A stretch of DNA of 64,000 bases from IMG/VR virus record IMGVR_UViG_3300003937_000081, positions 1 to 64,000 of that record, one strand, 5' to 3'. How positions within the stretch are numbered: the stretch's first letter is position 1; each line of letters starts with the position of its first letter. The translations under genes and the position numbers were made by a program. The DNA comes from a virus. The notes beneath the pieces are model-generated. The model was not told the DNA's origin. It searched no databases and was given only the letters and a program-made list of their open reading frames with translations. Positions 25,001 through 33,502 of this stretch are shown piece by piece.

Positions 25001-27167
25001 TCAAAGTAATATCTACATCTCCATAAACTCCGCTTTCTATAGAACTCTGTACTGTATTAGTAACAGTAAATAAATCTGAGTCATATTCGTTAGAAAATAC
25101 ATTTACAAAACCGTTTACTAATTCAAGTAAAGTTTTTGAACCACTTCCATCATCATTATACCAAAGATTTGTGATTTGTACATCATTATCACAGAATGCG
25201 TTTTCACTACTTGCATATCTAACTGGTGTAAATACAGAATTAGCATTACTTTCACATTCTTTAATACTTGTAATTGCTCCATTGGCATTAATACCTAATA
25301 CCCTGGTTTTACTAGAATCAGAAACCTTTATGTATATTGCAGTATTACTAGGTCTTGTAACTTTATTAGTTAAATTTTGATCATAATAAACCGTATCACC
25401 TATTGATAATTCACTAACATTATTTGCGTATGTTGTTCCACCGTAAACATTTGTAGTTTTAGGTGCAATACACATGGCATCTGGATCACTACCAAATGAT
25501 GAAGCATCCATTTCAAAATACGGAACGGCCTCAATAGCAAAGTTAATAGTTAGTGGAATTGATTGCTCTGATTTACTATCCTCACCTATGATGACCCATG
25601 TGTCTCCACCAAAATGACCAAGATTAGGTGTATATGTTACCTCTAAGTTGCTAGACGTTTGTATAAGTTGAATTGTACCATTTGAAACAGCAGTATCTTC
25701 AATAATTGTTATTGCGTCGCCATCAGCATCCTGTATACCAACATTAAATACAACGCTTGAATTTTGTTGTAATTGTATTGATCCAGGATCTGTTAAAACA
25801 GGTGCACTGTTTATTGGATTTATTGTTATTGTGCCAGGAAGAGAAACGTTCCCTTCTGAATCAGTCGCTGTAAAAGTAAAAGAATCTTGTCCGTATACTG
25901 TTGCAGTGTGAGTATATGTAAAGAGATCACCTCCATCTGCATTTAATTGTCCCTTAGTTGGCTGATCTACTATAGTATATGTTAAACTACCAGAAGAATC
26001 TACGTTATCTGAAGCTTCTAATATAATAGCGAGCGTTGCATTCCAAGCCACATCATATGTCTCGTTTTCTGGAATTGGAGCTGAAGTGTCGTTTACATTA
26101 ACAACGCGAATTACCTCTACTGCATTATTATTACTTGAATCAGTTACATTATATGTTATATTATATTGACCAACTGTTGAGTTATCCACAGTATCACCTC
26201 CTACAACTACAGCACCAGTAAGAGTTGCATTGTCGTCATAATTATCAGTTGCGGCGAAACCAGGTTCACTATATGCAGCACCAATATTAATGTTTAAAGG
26301 ATTATCCCCTTGAAGTACAATTACAGGTATTGTAGTATCTACAACTTGAATTTCTCTAGTAACTTCAACTGCGGGATTTCCTGCGGTATCACTAACATTA
26401 TATGTAATCGTGTAAACGCCAACGTTAGTTGGATCTACATTATTTAAATTTCCAATTACTATGAGCGATGAAATGTCATTATCTACATCATCCAATGCCG
26501 TAGCACCATCTTCAATATATGGACCTGTAAAAGATGGATCTACCTCGATAGTTATTATAGCATTTCCAGTAAGCGATATTACCGGAGGCGTTGTATCTGG
26601 CACGGGTGTTGGCACAGGCGTTGCTGTTGGTGGAACTGGTGTCGGAGCTGGAACCACATTTACAGTTCTAATTTTATCTACTGCGTTAGGATATGTATAT
26701 GTTATAGTATAATTTCCAACTGTCATGCCATCGGGTACACCTGTTACCGTTATACTACCACCAGATGGGCACTCTTCCTCTAAAGTAGCACCTTGGTCAG
26801 TATATACTGTACCTTCTAAGTGATCATCAATAAGATTAGGACCTGTTACAGTAATTACAGGAGTACACACTGGCACACCTGTACCCGTGTCATTTGAAAA
26901 TAACTCCATTACTTCACCGGCACTGGATATTCTTAATATATTACAACCTAACTCATCAATGTACAATTTATTCTGTCCATCCCATGGAGTGGGGTTAGCA
27001 CTATCGGTATTTAATATTGTTCCTGTGGCTGAACTTCCACCATTTGCAGTTAATGTACCAGTGTAATATAAATCTAATATACCATCTAGGCCACTAAAAC
27101 ATAAACTATTAGCTCCATTGGCTGGATCTGCTCCCGTATTAGAATTTCTTAATGTAATTTGTGACAT
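19092..27167 (-). CDS. Giant tail adhesin with Ig-like and cadherin-like domains
   Basis: A 2691-residue protein, the largest in the window. After an N-terminal module (1-100) come three DUF5011/HYR-type Ig repeats, at about 104-172, 190-276 and 277-358 (for example GVYTITYNVSDTAGNPAVEV and GQYNITYNVTDSSNNNAVEV). A PTPVPPTATPVPTPVP linker at 173-190 separates the first two. Two cadherin-like domains (about 365-450 and 452-545) follow. Short Cys-containing modules of a similar form recur around 555-790. The remaining 1900 residues are Asn/Asp-rich and beta-rich, with no domain I know. There is no signal peptide. Size, place and folds point to a long tail fibre or fibrous adhesin that contacts the host surface. 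Confidence 0.72.
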   Translation of the reverse strand: MSQITLRNSNTGADPANGANSLCFSGLDGILDLYYTGTLTANGGSSATGTILNTDSANPTPWDGQNKLYIDELGCNILRISSAGEVMELFSNDTGTGVPVCTPVITVTGPNLIDDHLEGTVYTDQGATLEEECPSGGSITVTGVPDGMTVGNYTITYTYPNAVDKIRTVNVVPAPTPVPPTATPVPTPVPDTTPPVISLTGNAIITIEVDPSFTGPYIEDGATALDDVDNDISSLIVIGNLNNVDPTNVGVYTITYNVSDTAGNPAVEVTREIQVVDTTIPVIVLQGDNPLNINIGAAYSEPGFAATDNYDDNATLTGAVVVGGDTVDNSTVGQYNITYNVTDSSNNNAVEVIRVVNVNDTSAPIPENETYDVAWNATLAIILEASDNVDSSGSLTYTIVDQPTKGQLNADGGDLFTYTHTATVYGQDSFTFTATDSEGNVSLPGTITINPINSAPVLTDPGSIQLQQNSSVVFNVGIQDADGDAITIIEDTAVSNGTIQLIQTSSNLEVTYTPNLGHFGGDTWVIIGEDSKSEQSIPLTINFAIEAVPYFEMDASSFGSDPDAMCIAPKTTNVYGGTTYANNVSELSIGDTVYYDQNLTNKVTRPSNTAIYIKVSDSSKTRVLGINANGAITSIKECESNANSVFTPVRYASSENAFCDNDVQITNLWYNDDGSGSKTLLELVNGFVNVFSNEYDSDLFTVTNTVQSSIESGVYGDVDITLNKFYKRSSINTWGENNEANSGGFDFECEEEVPQETFPITVQYLPNFEDPNLNEFCAGQIDNELTNVTLWFSRDLGASAISNLLELAQSNIAIYKSQLGAQSQDPLDLFESNIFAQGGDGHLAWDNLGDGKNLNWYGYDINNRLVVGTDIVSWGSCSTYNDRPEINGLNDITSGNNDVNMFYAFYSYMPEIEGPEGSDQNDSEDIFWPIYVIDGLHTISSGDTGSYIKDFIDNLTIGNVVTSNNTGECLAYVSNIVAEDIDDAVLLLKNNLLDSRQRPVVSSGIQLGFASEEVIKVYEDSEATKCVLGNEAEIISTYTFPFVSDYDSVKAGPNFNTETNYKLDNVAKPLLRTNPKLSGNIKIVTDSSGTVYLESINASEKLAGIKYKKHPINPNGNYAKDVASFFRATGTPSDLIYLTKRANSDLTVHDSYNKQVEEEYQYGTTYNYSKNYDEGYKMFAPIWADNNMPNNFVIFKVKDPSLLDSTHTNSSNAERISSMLKNAEIIKSFDLSKESDLGKYIRTHVQQETFPKAPLTVSFNKNENTNYNGIDLKSGELTSKGEYIYKDFVETDKPLIEANDFITDGFKRNDMLCANLLNLEFLFDDDSGADYSVSRYFGLYVDTIDSGVGEISSINNNNVITFGKIDSLVDSTNPVTAIPSYKQMSTSPTLGYVKINDIFYKISNTGLYDPFKLEVKVDGDNEIISNTIGISHVGRSVNLTRNEDQGFDFVKMTIIGTPDGADKIAVLESREESYKFTFVKHTPGELINIEIEDNGVISNLFNNDVQLGVDFETTAANIITTPKDANLNITFDYNTKSVIITEIKTNLGDLNMRITGAISSIVRVDQLQSNVNLQDRTYVSNYTLPKGTYKGQQFSNQGTTGDIASALASAIHDDDSELDSYNVGSDIFVKTKIPGYRLNQHVILVNKENVTDFIKVENEDLNNILNLKESSNSIKENWRSHYLSGGNTRNRSVFVDNTTLSEISTGDYLETNYEGIYNKVLDIVEDIDSIDSTKSKIILSLDSDINDGETRVFNNNIVHVGLFSAYNLYDMDFDFYDTSNSDLKELSLETRENINYEPYENAILNIDPITSEFNSVLAASDIFDDNYALEPIDYFSNLSGILSEETIDEELSENITSEFDRLKENELKEFATKSRVVPNINKWVLKDSLNIKEQPYYLNINEAFGRTNFSPDLSAVGRSKNDMTHEWFYMDKNPKYLRYDELNQGFSYVNFIEDFELTSDLFKSTKNNYFDKFMISEGFEKNLNKEDLDSIFQKFGEYTEGYLNPDDINNTFFKTELKKKYTLIDGGDTNAFANTIFKGLKVVLKNRKEFANKTALDFVKSSEFNGYKFSVLLKTNTDTETNDIEFEVIQNKKFKFVIFFITMNLSDYWVKGNMNRKLLYELNHKIVYDHTNEDYIYANTSFDGALNWNQADFSGDLPYTIDGITHIDGSTPKFDDQILLGENGLYGEVLMDLYPETPGNTIYKFSIYTVEDDNSIKVQGKPVNVNDPYDVLDVEFLPNYLQSKIKYYYKDGGTNIHKALLEKLSINSVAEMINLNDDSVKYTTVEENGEINANRFTINFEDGNEIVKYATLSVEEDNDKPKSFKLFKGIIGYNLIKSSEAEYYPFLIRHSGSYTVGFKPVVTFTDMYAHFKSNRVQATVDNRESVFESFLYKHAMNNSYELKTAKSYYNRYNRCGTTFNVGLIIDNDIHDSNWGIIKNHFYHKVNEINPNGITKLSESSDKLPLYPRINEIAISKKDVNVFRSSWDANYYTRALSGGKSEDIPGTLDNTEEKSYLGSTTMKIKNEYDVTSFTYENVDSQEDLDFILKNGINKAEVTVFEDEKQIVADFYITDAATRLLRNDGVFDVINKYVNAEDSAGDKTTLIDDANFYINNNIIEKFVVDSISLYTRDFKGRPSSIINIGEDIRAGGFTPDNNFRFKSHKQKPMNFRLIYNKRLGYSYDIKPMIKIKS
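19145..19155 (-). promoter_or_regulatory. Late-promoter-like box inside the 3' end of 19092-27167
   Basis: Exact GATATATAATA on the coding strand, 54 bases before the ATG of the collagen-like fibre gene. It may be an internal promoter, but chance inside A/T-rich coding DNA is possible. Confidence 0.35.
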
Positions 27168-27204
27168 CTATTAAAATCTTTTTTGCATACAATACTTTTG
27201 TCTG

Positions 27205-27215
27205 TATTATATATC
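27205..27215 (-). promoter_or_regulatory. Late-promoter-like box upstream of the giant adhesin
   Basis: Exact GATATATAATA in the 80-base gap before 19092-27167, 37 bases from the ATG. This is one of the largest gaps inside the structural block, as expected for a transcription start. Confidence 0.6.
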
Positions 27216-27247
27216 CAGATTTATTATAGACTATCGTATGTTGTGGT

Positions 27248-30200
27248 TTATCTAGCGAATCTAGTTAGCTTCGCAGCTCTAATAGAATTTAAGTTTTTAC
27301 CTTTAGCTCTATATTTAGCAAACACTTCTAAATCAAATGAGAATTGTTGATCATATTTGTCAAAAATATCTAATCCTATTTTCTTAGTGTATGTAAGATT
27401 TGGGAATCTTAATTTAGCTTGACCACCTACTCTACCGATATCAGAATCAGGATCGTTACCAAAATAATCAGTCATTCTATATTGGAATATAATATCAACT
27501 GAAAGAGCGCTAGAACTGTCTAAAGTACCGACTTTCTTTTTAATACTTTTTCTACTTTGTTTAGCATCACCTTCAACTTTTAAAGTATCTAAATTAATAG
27601 GCGATAAAAATAAGAATGCACCACATGAGCGTCCACCTAAAAGAAATTGGTCATTTGCATCAAATGACATTTTAAATGTTCTGTCGCCCGATTTGATGAA
27701 ATTATTATCAGTTTTTTGAAACGCTAATTGTTTTGTAGCTTTAACTGCATCCACCAGTGGAGATGAAAAGCTATTTCCTATTAATGGATTGTTATAAACA
27801 AACGTTGTTCCAGTTGCATATGTAGAAGGAATCGGCATTGTATAAAGTGCATTATCTACAACATCTTGTAAATTATCTTTTTGATCCGCGTCTGAAACAC
27901 TACTTGAATTAGGCACAGCTTCAACATATGATGAATATATGTTCTCTAAATCAGGATGATCCTTGTGAAGATATAAACCATTATTATAATTCGCAGCACC
28001 TATAGTTCCAACACTACATACATCTATTTTGTCAGATTGAAAACCTCCACTTAAGTCTGCATTTGTAGAATTACCATGTGTACCGAACGTTCCAGTCCAT
28101 ATGAAATCTACCGAATCACCGTTACCTGTTGATGCTTTAATGTTAATTGCACTTGAATCACCTTCAAAAATAGCATACCCTAAACCATATTCATAACTAT
28201 TAAAATCTACCGACCCACTACCAAGTAATGATTCAGTAACATATAGCGGATTTTGATTTGAAACATCCATAAATCTAGAATAAACAAATTGACCACGTCT
28301 TTGTGCTGATTGATACGGTGCTTCAGCTAATAAATCATAAGAATTAATAGAAGATGTACTTATATTTTGAAACTGAATAGGAACTAAATCGTATTTACCT
28401 TCAGATGTGTAATAATTGTCTGACGAAATTTTATTATCAGTGTCAGCAACTCCTAAATCATTTAATTTTACACCAAACCCATTATCAGCAATACTAGTAC
28501 CTGATGCACTAGATCTGTATGCTGGTAAGTTTCTATCTCCAACTAATCTTGAAACTAATTCAAGTTTAGTAGCTTTTGTGTTTTCTAATAGAAGTTTAAA
28601 CGTCTTTGTAACAATGTGACCTTTTTTAACAGTAAGACTTGCAACCTCATCTGTATAATAACCAGCAAATATTTGGTTTTTGGTGTCATTGTTAATAACG
28701 GTAATTGTACCGTCCTCATCCATTATTTTAACAACTAATTCACCTATTTCAACTTCTACCGTACCCTTAAGCTCTGAAATTTGTAATTCTAACTCAGCAA
28801 TTTTATCATATACTGAGATTGGTTTTTGTTCAGCTGATAAGAATCCTGATGCAATTGATGTTGCGTTATGTGCATAATATTTTTCGTTAGCACTAAATGA
28901 ATCATCAATATGTGTAAACACACCTTTAGAGGTAAGTTCTTGTGATATTTTAACGGATGCTGTTTCAGCCGCATTTGACATTAACAATGCGTCAACATTA
29001 GTAGTATCGATTTCTGTAATAGGAAAATCAATTGTAATTGATTCTGACCAATCAGAATATATTGGGTTTGCAGGATATCCAGCTTCAGATACTGATTTAA
29101 CTCTAATTTCAACTAATTCACCTTCGTTAATTGCAAGATCTAGTTGGTTAAAGTTTACCTCTTGTGCATCCTCTACTAAACTATCTTTCCACTCAAATTT
29201 TCTAGTGATCGAGTTTCTATATCTAGATCTAACTTTAGTTTCCATTTCATTCCAGTTAGAAAAGACTGCTGTTTTTTCTCTTGTTCCATCAGTAAACGGT
29301 AGTTGAGTAACTTCACTTGCTTTTCCGCTAGTTGACAAGTATCTATATTGTACAACAAATCTAACAATGTTTTGATCTAATGTATCAGCAACTTTCTTTG
29401 CCACTGGAATTTCCCAGAATCCTCTAACCCTATACTTAGGGGCAATTTTTGGTGCATTGCTTCCAGAAGCTAATGATTGAATTTGATTTACAATACTATT
29501 GTATAAACTAGTTTCACTTGTTCTCTCTGTAATAAGTGAGTTTAATTCATTTTTATCTTTATCTTGTTGTATCGAAGATTCATATTTTTTAGTAGAAATT
29601 TCAGAACGTTTTTTAACTATAGTTTCATCTAATTTCTTAATCTTCTCTTCTACATTAATTTTATCAGCAGATAGCTTCTTAATTTTATCAGCAGTATCGT
29701 TAGCCGTCAAATGAGAATTAATTTGAACTACTTTAAAGTTGTTATTGTTTAAAGAAGGAGCATCGGGTGTAATACCTTGTGCTGCTGGAGGGATAGCATC
29801 TTCTTTAAGTGCTGTAATATATTTCCCAAAATCAGCAACTTCTGCTTTGTAATAATCATCTAATCTAATTGATGACCCATCAGCTTGGATTAATGTTAAT
29901 TCGTTTGAATAAAATCCAATACCAGGTGACCAATTTTCTGCCAATATTTTAGAATCTGAATCTATAGCTTTAACAAAAACTAATGCTCTTTCATTAAATC
30001 CTACATTAATATCTATGCTTAAGTTAGCCTCATCGTTTTTATATATGCCCAGTTGATTGGCTCCGATCTTAATAGATTCATATCCTTCTACTATTAATAA
30101 TTCAACCTGATTAGCCGAACCATCGATTCTAGTTATTTTATATCTAGTATTTCTAGCACCGCTTTGAACCATTAATTCATCTCCAACCTTAAGTGCTTCA

Positions 30201-30964
30201 GTATCTTTTAGATCTTTATTAGAATCAGAATATGTTAAAGAATCTATAGTGTATAATTTTATAGCTTTCTTTTTAGTAACGCCATCGACTAAAACTTCTC
30301 TTTTAGAATTACTAATTTTTAATACATCAAATTTACCAGTAAATTGTGCAGTTCTATATGGAAGATCACGAGTATCTTCATCTAGTATGTATGTTAAACT
30401 ATTATTTGCAATATCTCTAATTACAGTATTATAATCTAGGTTTTCTTTGTTTTTAAAATTAGTGTTAAAATATTCAACAGTGACTGCACTTGTAGAATCA
30501 AATAAAATTCGTTTTACTAAAACTCTTTCAGTTTCATTTGGAATTTGTCCACTAACATTAATACTAGTTGTAAGTAAAGGATTTAAAAAGTCTTCAAAGA
30601 AATAGTTAGGTTTTGTACCAAAATTAACTGGTCTAACAAAACTAGTTATGTCATTTGCAGGAGTTTTTAATCGTGTTGTAATAATACTTTGGTAAGTACC
30701 GTCTGGTAATTTAATCCTAGTATTTCCTTTTCCTAAACCTGCTAAAGATTTTAAATTAACATCTAATCTTTCTAATTCTCTTTTCATGTAACCAAAGGAA
30801 GGCACATAAACAGTTTTAGTTCCGTCTTCAGTTAGCAATTCAAGAGGTACATCCTTTTGATCTGTAGTTATCGCCTCATTGATTCTTTCAAATGTCTTTA
30901 AAGAATTTGAATTAATTTCAAGTAGTTTCTTGAGCGAATTAGAAATAGAGTTATTAGTATTCAT
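27248..30964 (-). CDS. Large fibre or baseplate-peripheral structural protein
   Basis: A 1238-residue protein. The N terminus is helical (SISNSLKKLLEINSNSLKTFERINEA) and may dock on the baseplate. The body is beta-rich, with a strong coiled coil at about 425-495 (KLSADKINVEEKIKKLDETI) that would favour a trimer. A fibronectin-like stretch follows (RVRGFWEIPVAKKV; VRFVVQYRYLSTSGKA). A second short coiled coil (VYDKIAELELQISELKGTVE) comes near 730. The C terminus ends in basic strands. It lies between a gp10-region protein and the giant adhesin. I infer a fibre or a gp10/gp12-region connector; no exact T4 counterpart is recognised. Confidence 0.6.
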   Translation of the reverse strand: MNTNNSISNSLKKLLEINSNSLKTFERINEAITTDQKDVPLELLTEDGTKTVYVPSFGYMKRELERLDVNLKSLAGLGKGNTRIKLPDGTYQSIITTRLKTPANDITSFVRPVNFGTKPNYFFEDFLNPLLTTSINVSGQIPNETERVLVKRILFDSTSAVTVEYFNTNFKNKENLDYNTVIRDIANNSLTYILDEDTRDLPYRTAQFTGKFDVLKISNSKREVLVDGVTKKKAIKLYTIDSLTYSDSNKDLKDTEALKVGDELMVQSGARNTRYKITRIDGSANQVELLIVEGYESIKIGANQLGIYKNDEANLSIDINVGFNERALVFVKAIDSDSKILAENWSPGIGFYSNELTLIQADGSSIRLDDYYKAEVADFGKYITALKEDAIPPAAQGITPDAPSLNNNNFKVVQINSHLTANDTADKIKKLSADKINVEEKIKKLDETIVKKRSEISTKKYESSIQQDKDKNELNSLITERTSETSLYNSIVNQIQSLASGSNAPKIAPKYRVRGFWEIPVAKKVADTLDQNIVRFVVQYRYLSTSGKASEVTQLPFTDGTREKTAVFSNWNEMETKVRSRYRNSITRKFEWKDSLVEDAQEVNFNQLDLAINEGELVEIRVKSVSEAGYPANPIYSDWSESITIDFPITEIDTTNVDALLMSNAAETASVKISQELTSKGVFTHIDDSFSANEKYYAHNATSIASGFLSAEQKPISVYDKIAELELQISELKGTVEVEIGELVVKIMDEDGTITVINNDTKNQIFAGYYTDEVASLTVKKGHIVTKTFKLLLENTKATKLELVSRLVGDRNLPAYRSSASGTSIADNGFGVKLNDLGVADTDNKISSDNYYTSEGKYDLVPIQFQNISTSSINSYDLLAEAPYQSAQRRGQFVYSRFMDVSNQNPLYVTESLLGSGSVDFNSYEYGLGYAIFEGDSSAINIKASTGNGDSVDFIWTGTFGTHGNSTNADLSGGFQSDKIDVCSVGTIGAANYNNGLYLHKDHPDLENIYSSYVEAVPNSSSVSDADQKDNLQDVVDNALYTMPIPSTYATGTTFVYNNPLIGNSFSSPLVDAVKATKQLAFQKTDNNFIKSGDRTFKMSFDANDQFLLGGRSCGAFLFLSPINLDTLKVEGDAKQSRKSIKKKVGTLDSSSALSVDIIFQYRMTDYFGNDPDSDIGRVGGQAKLRFPNLTYTKKIGLDIFDKYDQQFSFDLEVFAKYRAKGKNLNSIRAAKLTRFAR

Positions 30965-30965
30965 A

Positions 30966-32903
30966 TTATCTTAAAATATCGGCTTCAAATTGATAGTTAG
31001 TGTAATCAATACACACTAATTCAATATATGGTTTATTTGTTATTAATTGAGTTGAGTCAACATTAAATATTAATTGATCAAAACCTCCAACTGAGTTTGT
31101 CCAAAATTTAATATTATTTCCTGACATATTTATTTCATCAAATGTAATTTTGAAAGTTTGTCCGTTTTTCCACGAAACTAAACTATCGTCAATGTATATA
31201 TTAAGGTCACTTTCGGGCTCAGATGAGAATAATCCTTTTAAACTTAATCTGTTTGAAAATTCTTCAAGTCTAGACCAAATTGCAAACTTAGAAGATCCAT
31301 TCCCTGCTACACCTGCATCAAATTGCTCTGTTGTAGATAATTTAGTAGCGATTGTTCTTGCTGCTATATTCCACAAGTATGGGCTATTTAATGTATAACC
31401 GTCAACTGTACTGTCAATTTTAATTTTATTAGGAATAGTTTTATCAACTTCTGTACCCTTTCCAGCAAATATAATATCTGTATTGTATTGTAATTCTACT
31501 GGAATAGTTCCATCAATTAAAGAATTAATTTTAGTATGTGCCTTTGTTATTAATTCTAAAAGAGAATTTGAATCCGCTAATTGAAGAGAACTACTTTGAA
31601 AATCATCTTCTAATACTTGAACCTTTTGCGATAAAGCAGTTGTGTCTTCAGTAGAAGAAACAATATTTTCTATAGAATCTAATCTTTCTACAATAGCAGC
31701 ATATCTATTATTAGCTTGTATTAACAATTCAGTTGCATTTTCAAGAGCAGTTGTTGTGTCCATGAATAAATCCATAGAGAAAGTTGTAAAATCATTTACA
31801 CTTGTTTCTACACCAACATTATCTAATGAAGAATTAAATTTAAGATTTAATTTTAAAGAAAATGCATTACCATTTAAACCTGTAACCTCGTTCGGTTTAA
31901 ATTTAATTTGTTCGTTAATTTTAGAACCAGGTCCATAAGCGTCCTGTATATCATCTAAAATTAATATTCCATATAAGTTAGTTGCTCTATTTGCAGAAAT
32001 AGATTCGCTATAAATATCATAGTATACAAGAATGGCATTAAATGTAAACCTTTGTCCCTTTTTAGCAAAATCTAATAGTGATTCTACTTCAACGTCATTA
32101 TTAATTTCTTCATATGCAGTTGCATCGAAATTAATTCCAACGCTGTTAGTAGCATTAGTTTGAATATTATAATAAGCTCCACTACTTGACGTATATTCGT
32201 CAACAACAGTATTCATGTTTATGTTTGGATCAGGGTGTAATTGTGCCTCTCTGCCCTCTACATAATCACTTGCATATAATTTTGTTGCAGTCGTATTATA
32301 ATTTGTTGGTTTAAATAAAACAGTCGGAGTATAACCTACTGAAGTAGGTACATTAATATAGACTTCATGATACGTGTTACCTTGATATGCAACATCGTTT
32401 TCAGCATCTATTGTTCCTAAATATTTAACAACTCTATCGTAGTTATCACTAGCAAACGTACCATTAACTTTTTCGGTATAATTACCAACAAGTGTCTGGT
32501 TAGAATCAGCTGCAATAAAATCTACTGCACCCAAAGAACTTAACCATTTAAAAAATATCTTTTCAGAATCTGATTGTAATATTATTGGATCATAATCATC
32601 GTCTTTTAATAACAGCTCTTCTAAGTTAAGCGCATAATTTTGGAATGTTTGTGCAAAATCCACATTAGGCATTCCAGCAACATATGCATCACCTGAAGGT
32701 TGTTTAAGATTTAATTCAAAATCTATTGTGTTAGAGCCATTAACAGAATCAGTAAAATCTGGAAGATCTAATAAAGCGTATTTACTAAACTCAAAATTTA
32801 AATCTGAACTATTAAAAGCCCTAGTCATGTCTCTCGCAGAAGATGCGAAAGCATACATTGTGCCGCCCATTGGCTGCGGTATTCTAACTAGAGGAGTTGC
32901 CAT
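30966..32903 (-). CDS. Baseplate-associated structural protein
   Basis: A 645-residue protein. The first 270 residues are strand-rich (LVRIPQPMGGTMYAFASSAR). A helical and coiled-coil region at about 385-470 (ENATELLIQANNRYAAIVER; LDSIENIVSS) follows, and then a second beta part. It directly follows a gp10-like gene and the gp7-like wedge gene, so it probably belongs to the baseplate periphery, where T4 has gp8 to gp11. I do not see residues that fix which of these it replaces. Confidence 0.5.
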   Translation of the reverse strand: MATPLVRIPQPMGGTMYAFASSARDMTRAFNSSDLNFEFSKYALLDLPDFTDSVNGSNTIDFELNLKQPSGDAYVAGMPNVDFAQTFQNYALNLEELLLKDDDYDPIILQSDSEKIFFKWLSSLGAVDFIAADSNQTLVGNYTEKVNGTFASDNYDRVVKYLGTIDAENDVAYQGNTYHEVYINVPTSVGYTPTVLFKPTNYNTTATKLYASDYVEGREAQLHPDPNINMNTVVDEYTSSSGAYYNIQTNATNSVGINFDATAYEEINNDVEVESLLDFAKKGQRFTFNAILVYYDIYSESISANRATNLYGILILDDIQDAYGPGSKINEQIKFKPNEVTGLNGNAFSLKLNLKFNSSLDNVGVETSVNDFTTFSMDLFMDTTTALENATELLIQANNRYAAIVERLDSIENIVSSTEDTTALSQKVQVLEDDFQSSSLQLADSNSLLELITKAHTKINSLIDGTIPVELQYNTDIIFAGKGTEVDKTIPNKIKIDSTVDGYTLNSPYLWNIAARTIATKLSTTEQFDAGVAGNGSSKFAIWSRLEEFSNRLSLKGLFSSEPESDLNIYIDDSLVSWKNGQTFKITFDEINMSGNNIKFWTNSVGGFDQLIFNVDSTQLITNKPYIELVCIDYTNYQFEADILR

Positions 32904-32921
32904 CTATTCTTTAAGTTTTGT

Positions 32922-33488
32922 TTATACTATTGTTGTGTTGTGCGATGAGATAATATACCATTTATTATCAAAACATCTTAATGTAACTGTTGAGTTTAAT
33001 CCTTCGAGTGTAATAGATGTAGCACCTAAAGTAGCTCCTGTACCTGATAACACAGATTTAGAACTACCGTCAACATTAATAATTGTTACCTCTTGTCCAT
33101 CTACCGCTTCTGGTAATGTAAAGTGACTATCAATAAAGTAAGTAACCGCAGTTATTGAAACTGGTGTAACTTGTGTTGTTGGTGTAGCAGCAGTTCCTAA
33201 GACTCCGCTTTTTACTAAATCTCCATCTAATTTTACAGATGAATTAAAAATTGCAGCAGTGTTAAACGCGGCACCTAAATTATTTACTAATAATAAGTTA
33301 GCACCGTTCTGTGTAACAGTTAACGATGAAGTAGATACGCTAGCGACTCCACTTAAAATTAAGGTAGTTGGGTTTAACAAGGCCGTAACAGATGCTAACT
33401 CATCATTTAACAACTCAAAGTTGCTATTGATGATCGGTCTCGATGAAGAAACTGAATCAGTTCCTAAAATTTCAGTAATGTTTGCCAT
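32922..33488 (-). CDS. Small gp10/gp9-type baseplate-fibre connector
   Basis: A 188-residue protein. The N terminus (ITEILGTDSVSSSRPIINSNFELLNDELASV) has the pattern of T4 gp10, gp9 and gp12 attachment ends, where an Asn-x-Asn-Phe-x-x-Leu helix packs on the baseplate. The C terminus, with TLPEAVDGQEVTIINVDGSS and ending CFDNKWYIISS, resembles a small beta domain repeated in T4 gp10 and in many phage fibres. It is only about a third of T4 gp10 length. It follows the gp7-like gene, in the same order as in T4 (6-7-8-9-10), which supports a connector role. Confidence 0.55.
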   Translation of the reverse strand: MANITEILGTDSVSSSRPIINSNFELLNDELASVTALLNPTTLILSGVASVSTSSLTVTQNGANLLLVNNLGAAFNTAAIFNSSVKLDGDLVKSGVLGTAATPTTQVTPVSITAVTYFIDSHFTLPEAVDGQEVTIINVDGSSKSVLSGTGATLGATSITLEGLNSTVTLRCFDNKWYIISSHNTTIV

Positions 33489-33502
33489 TTTTATTGTTTT
33501 TA

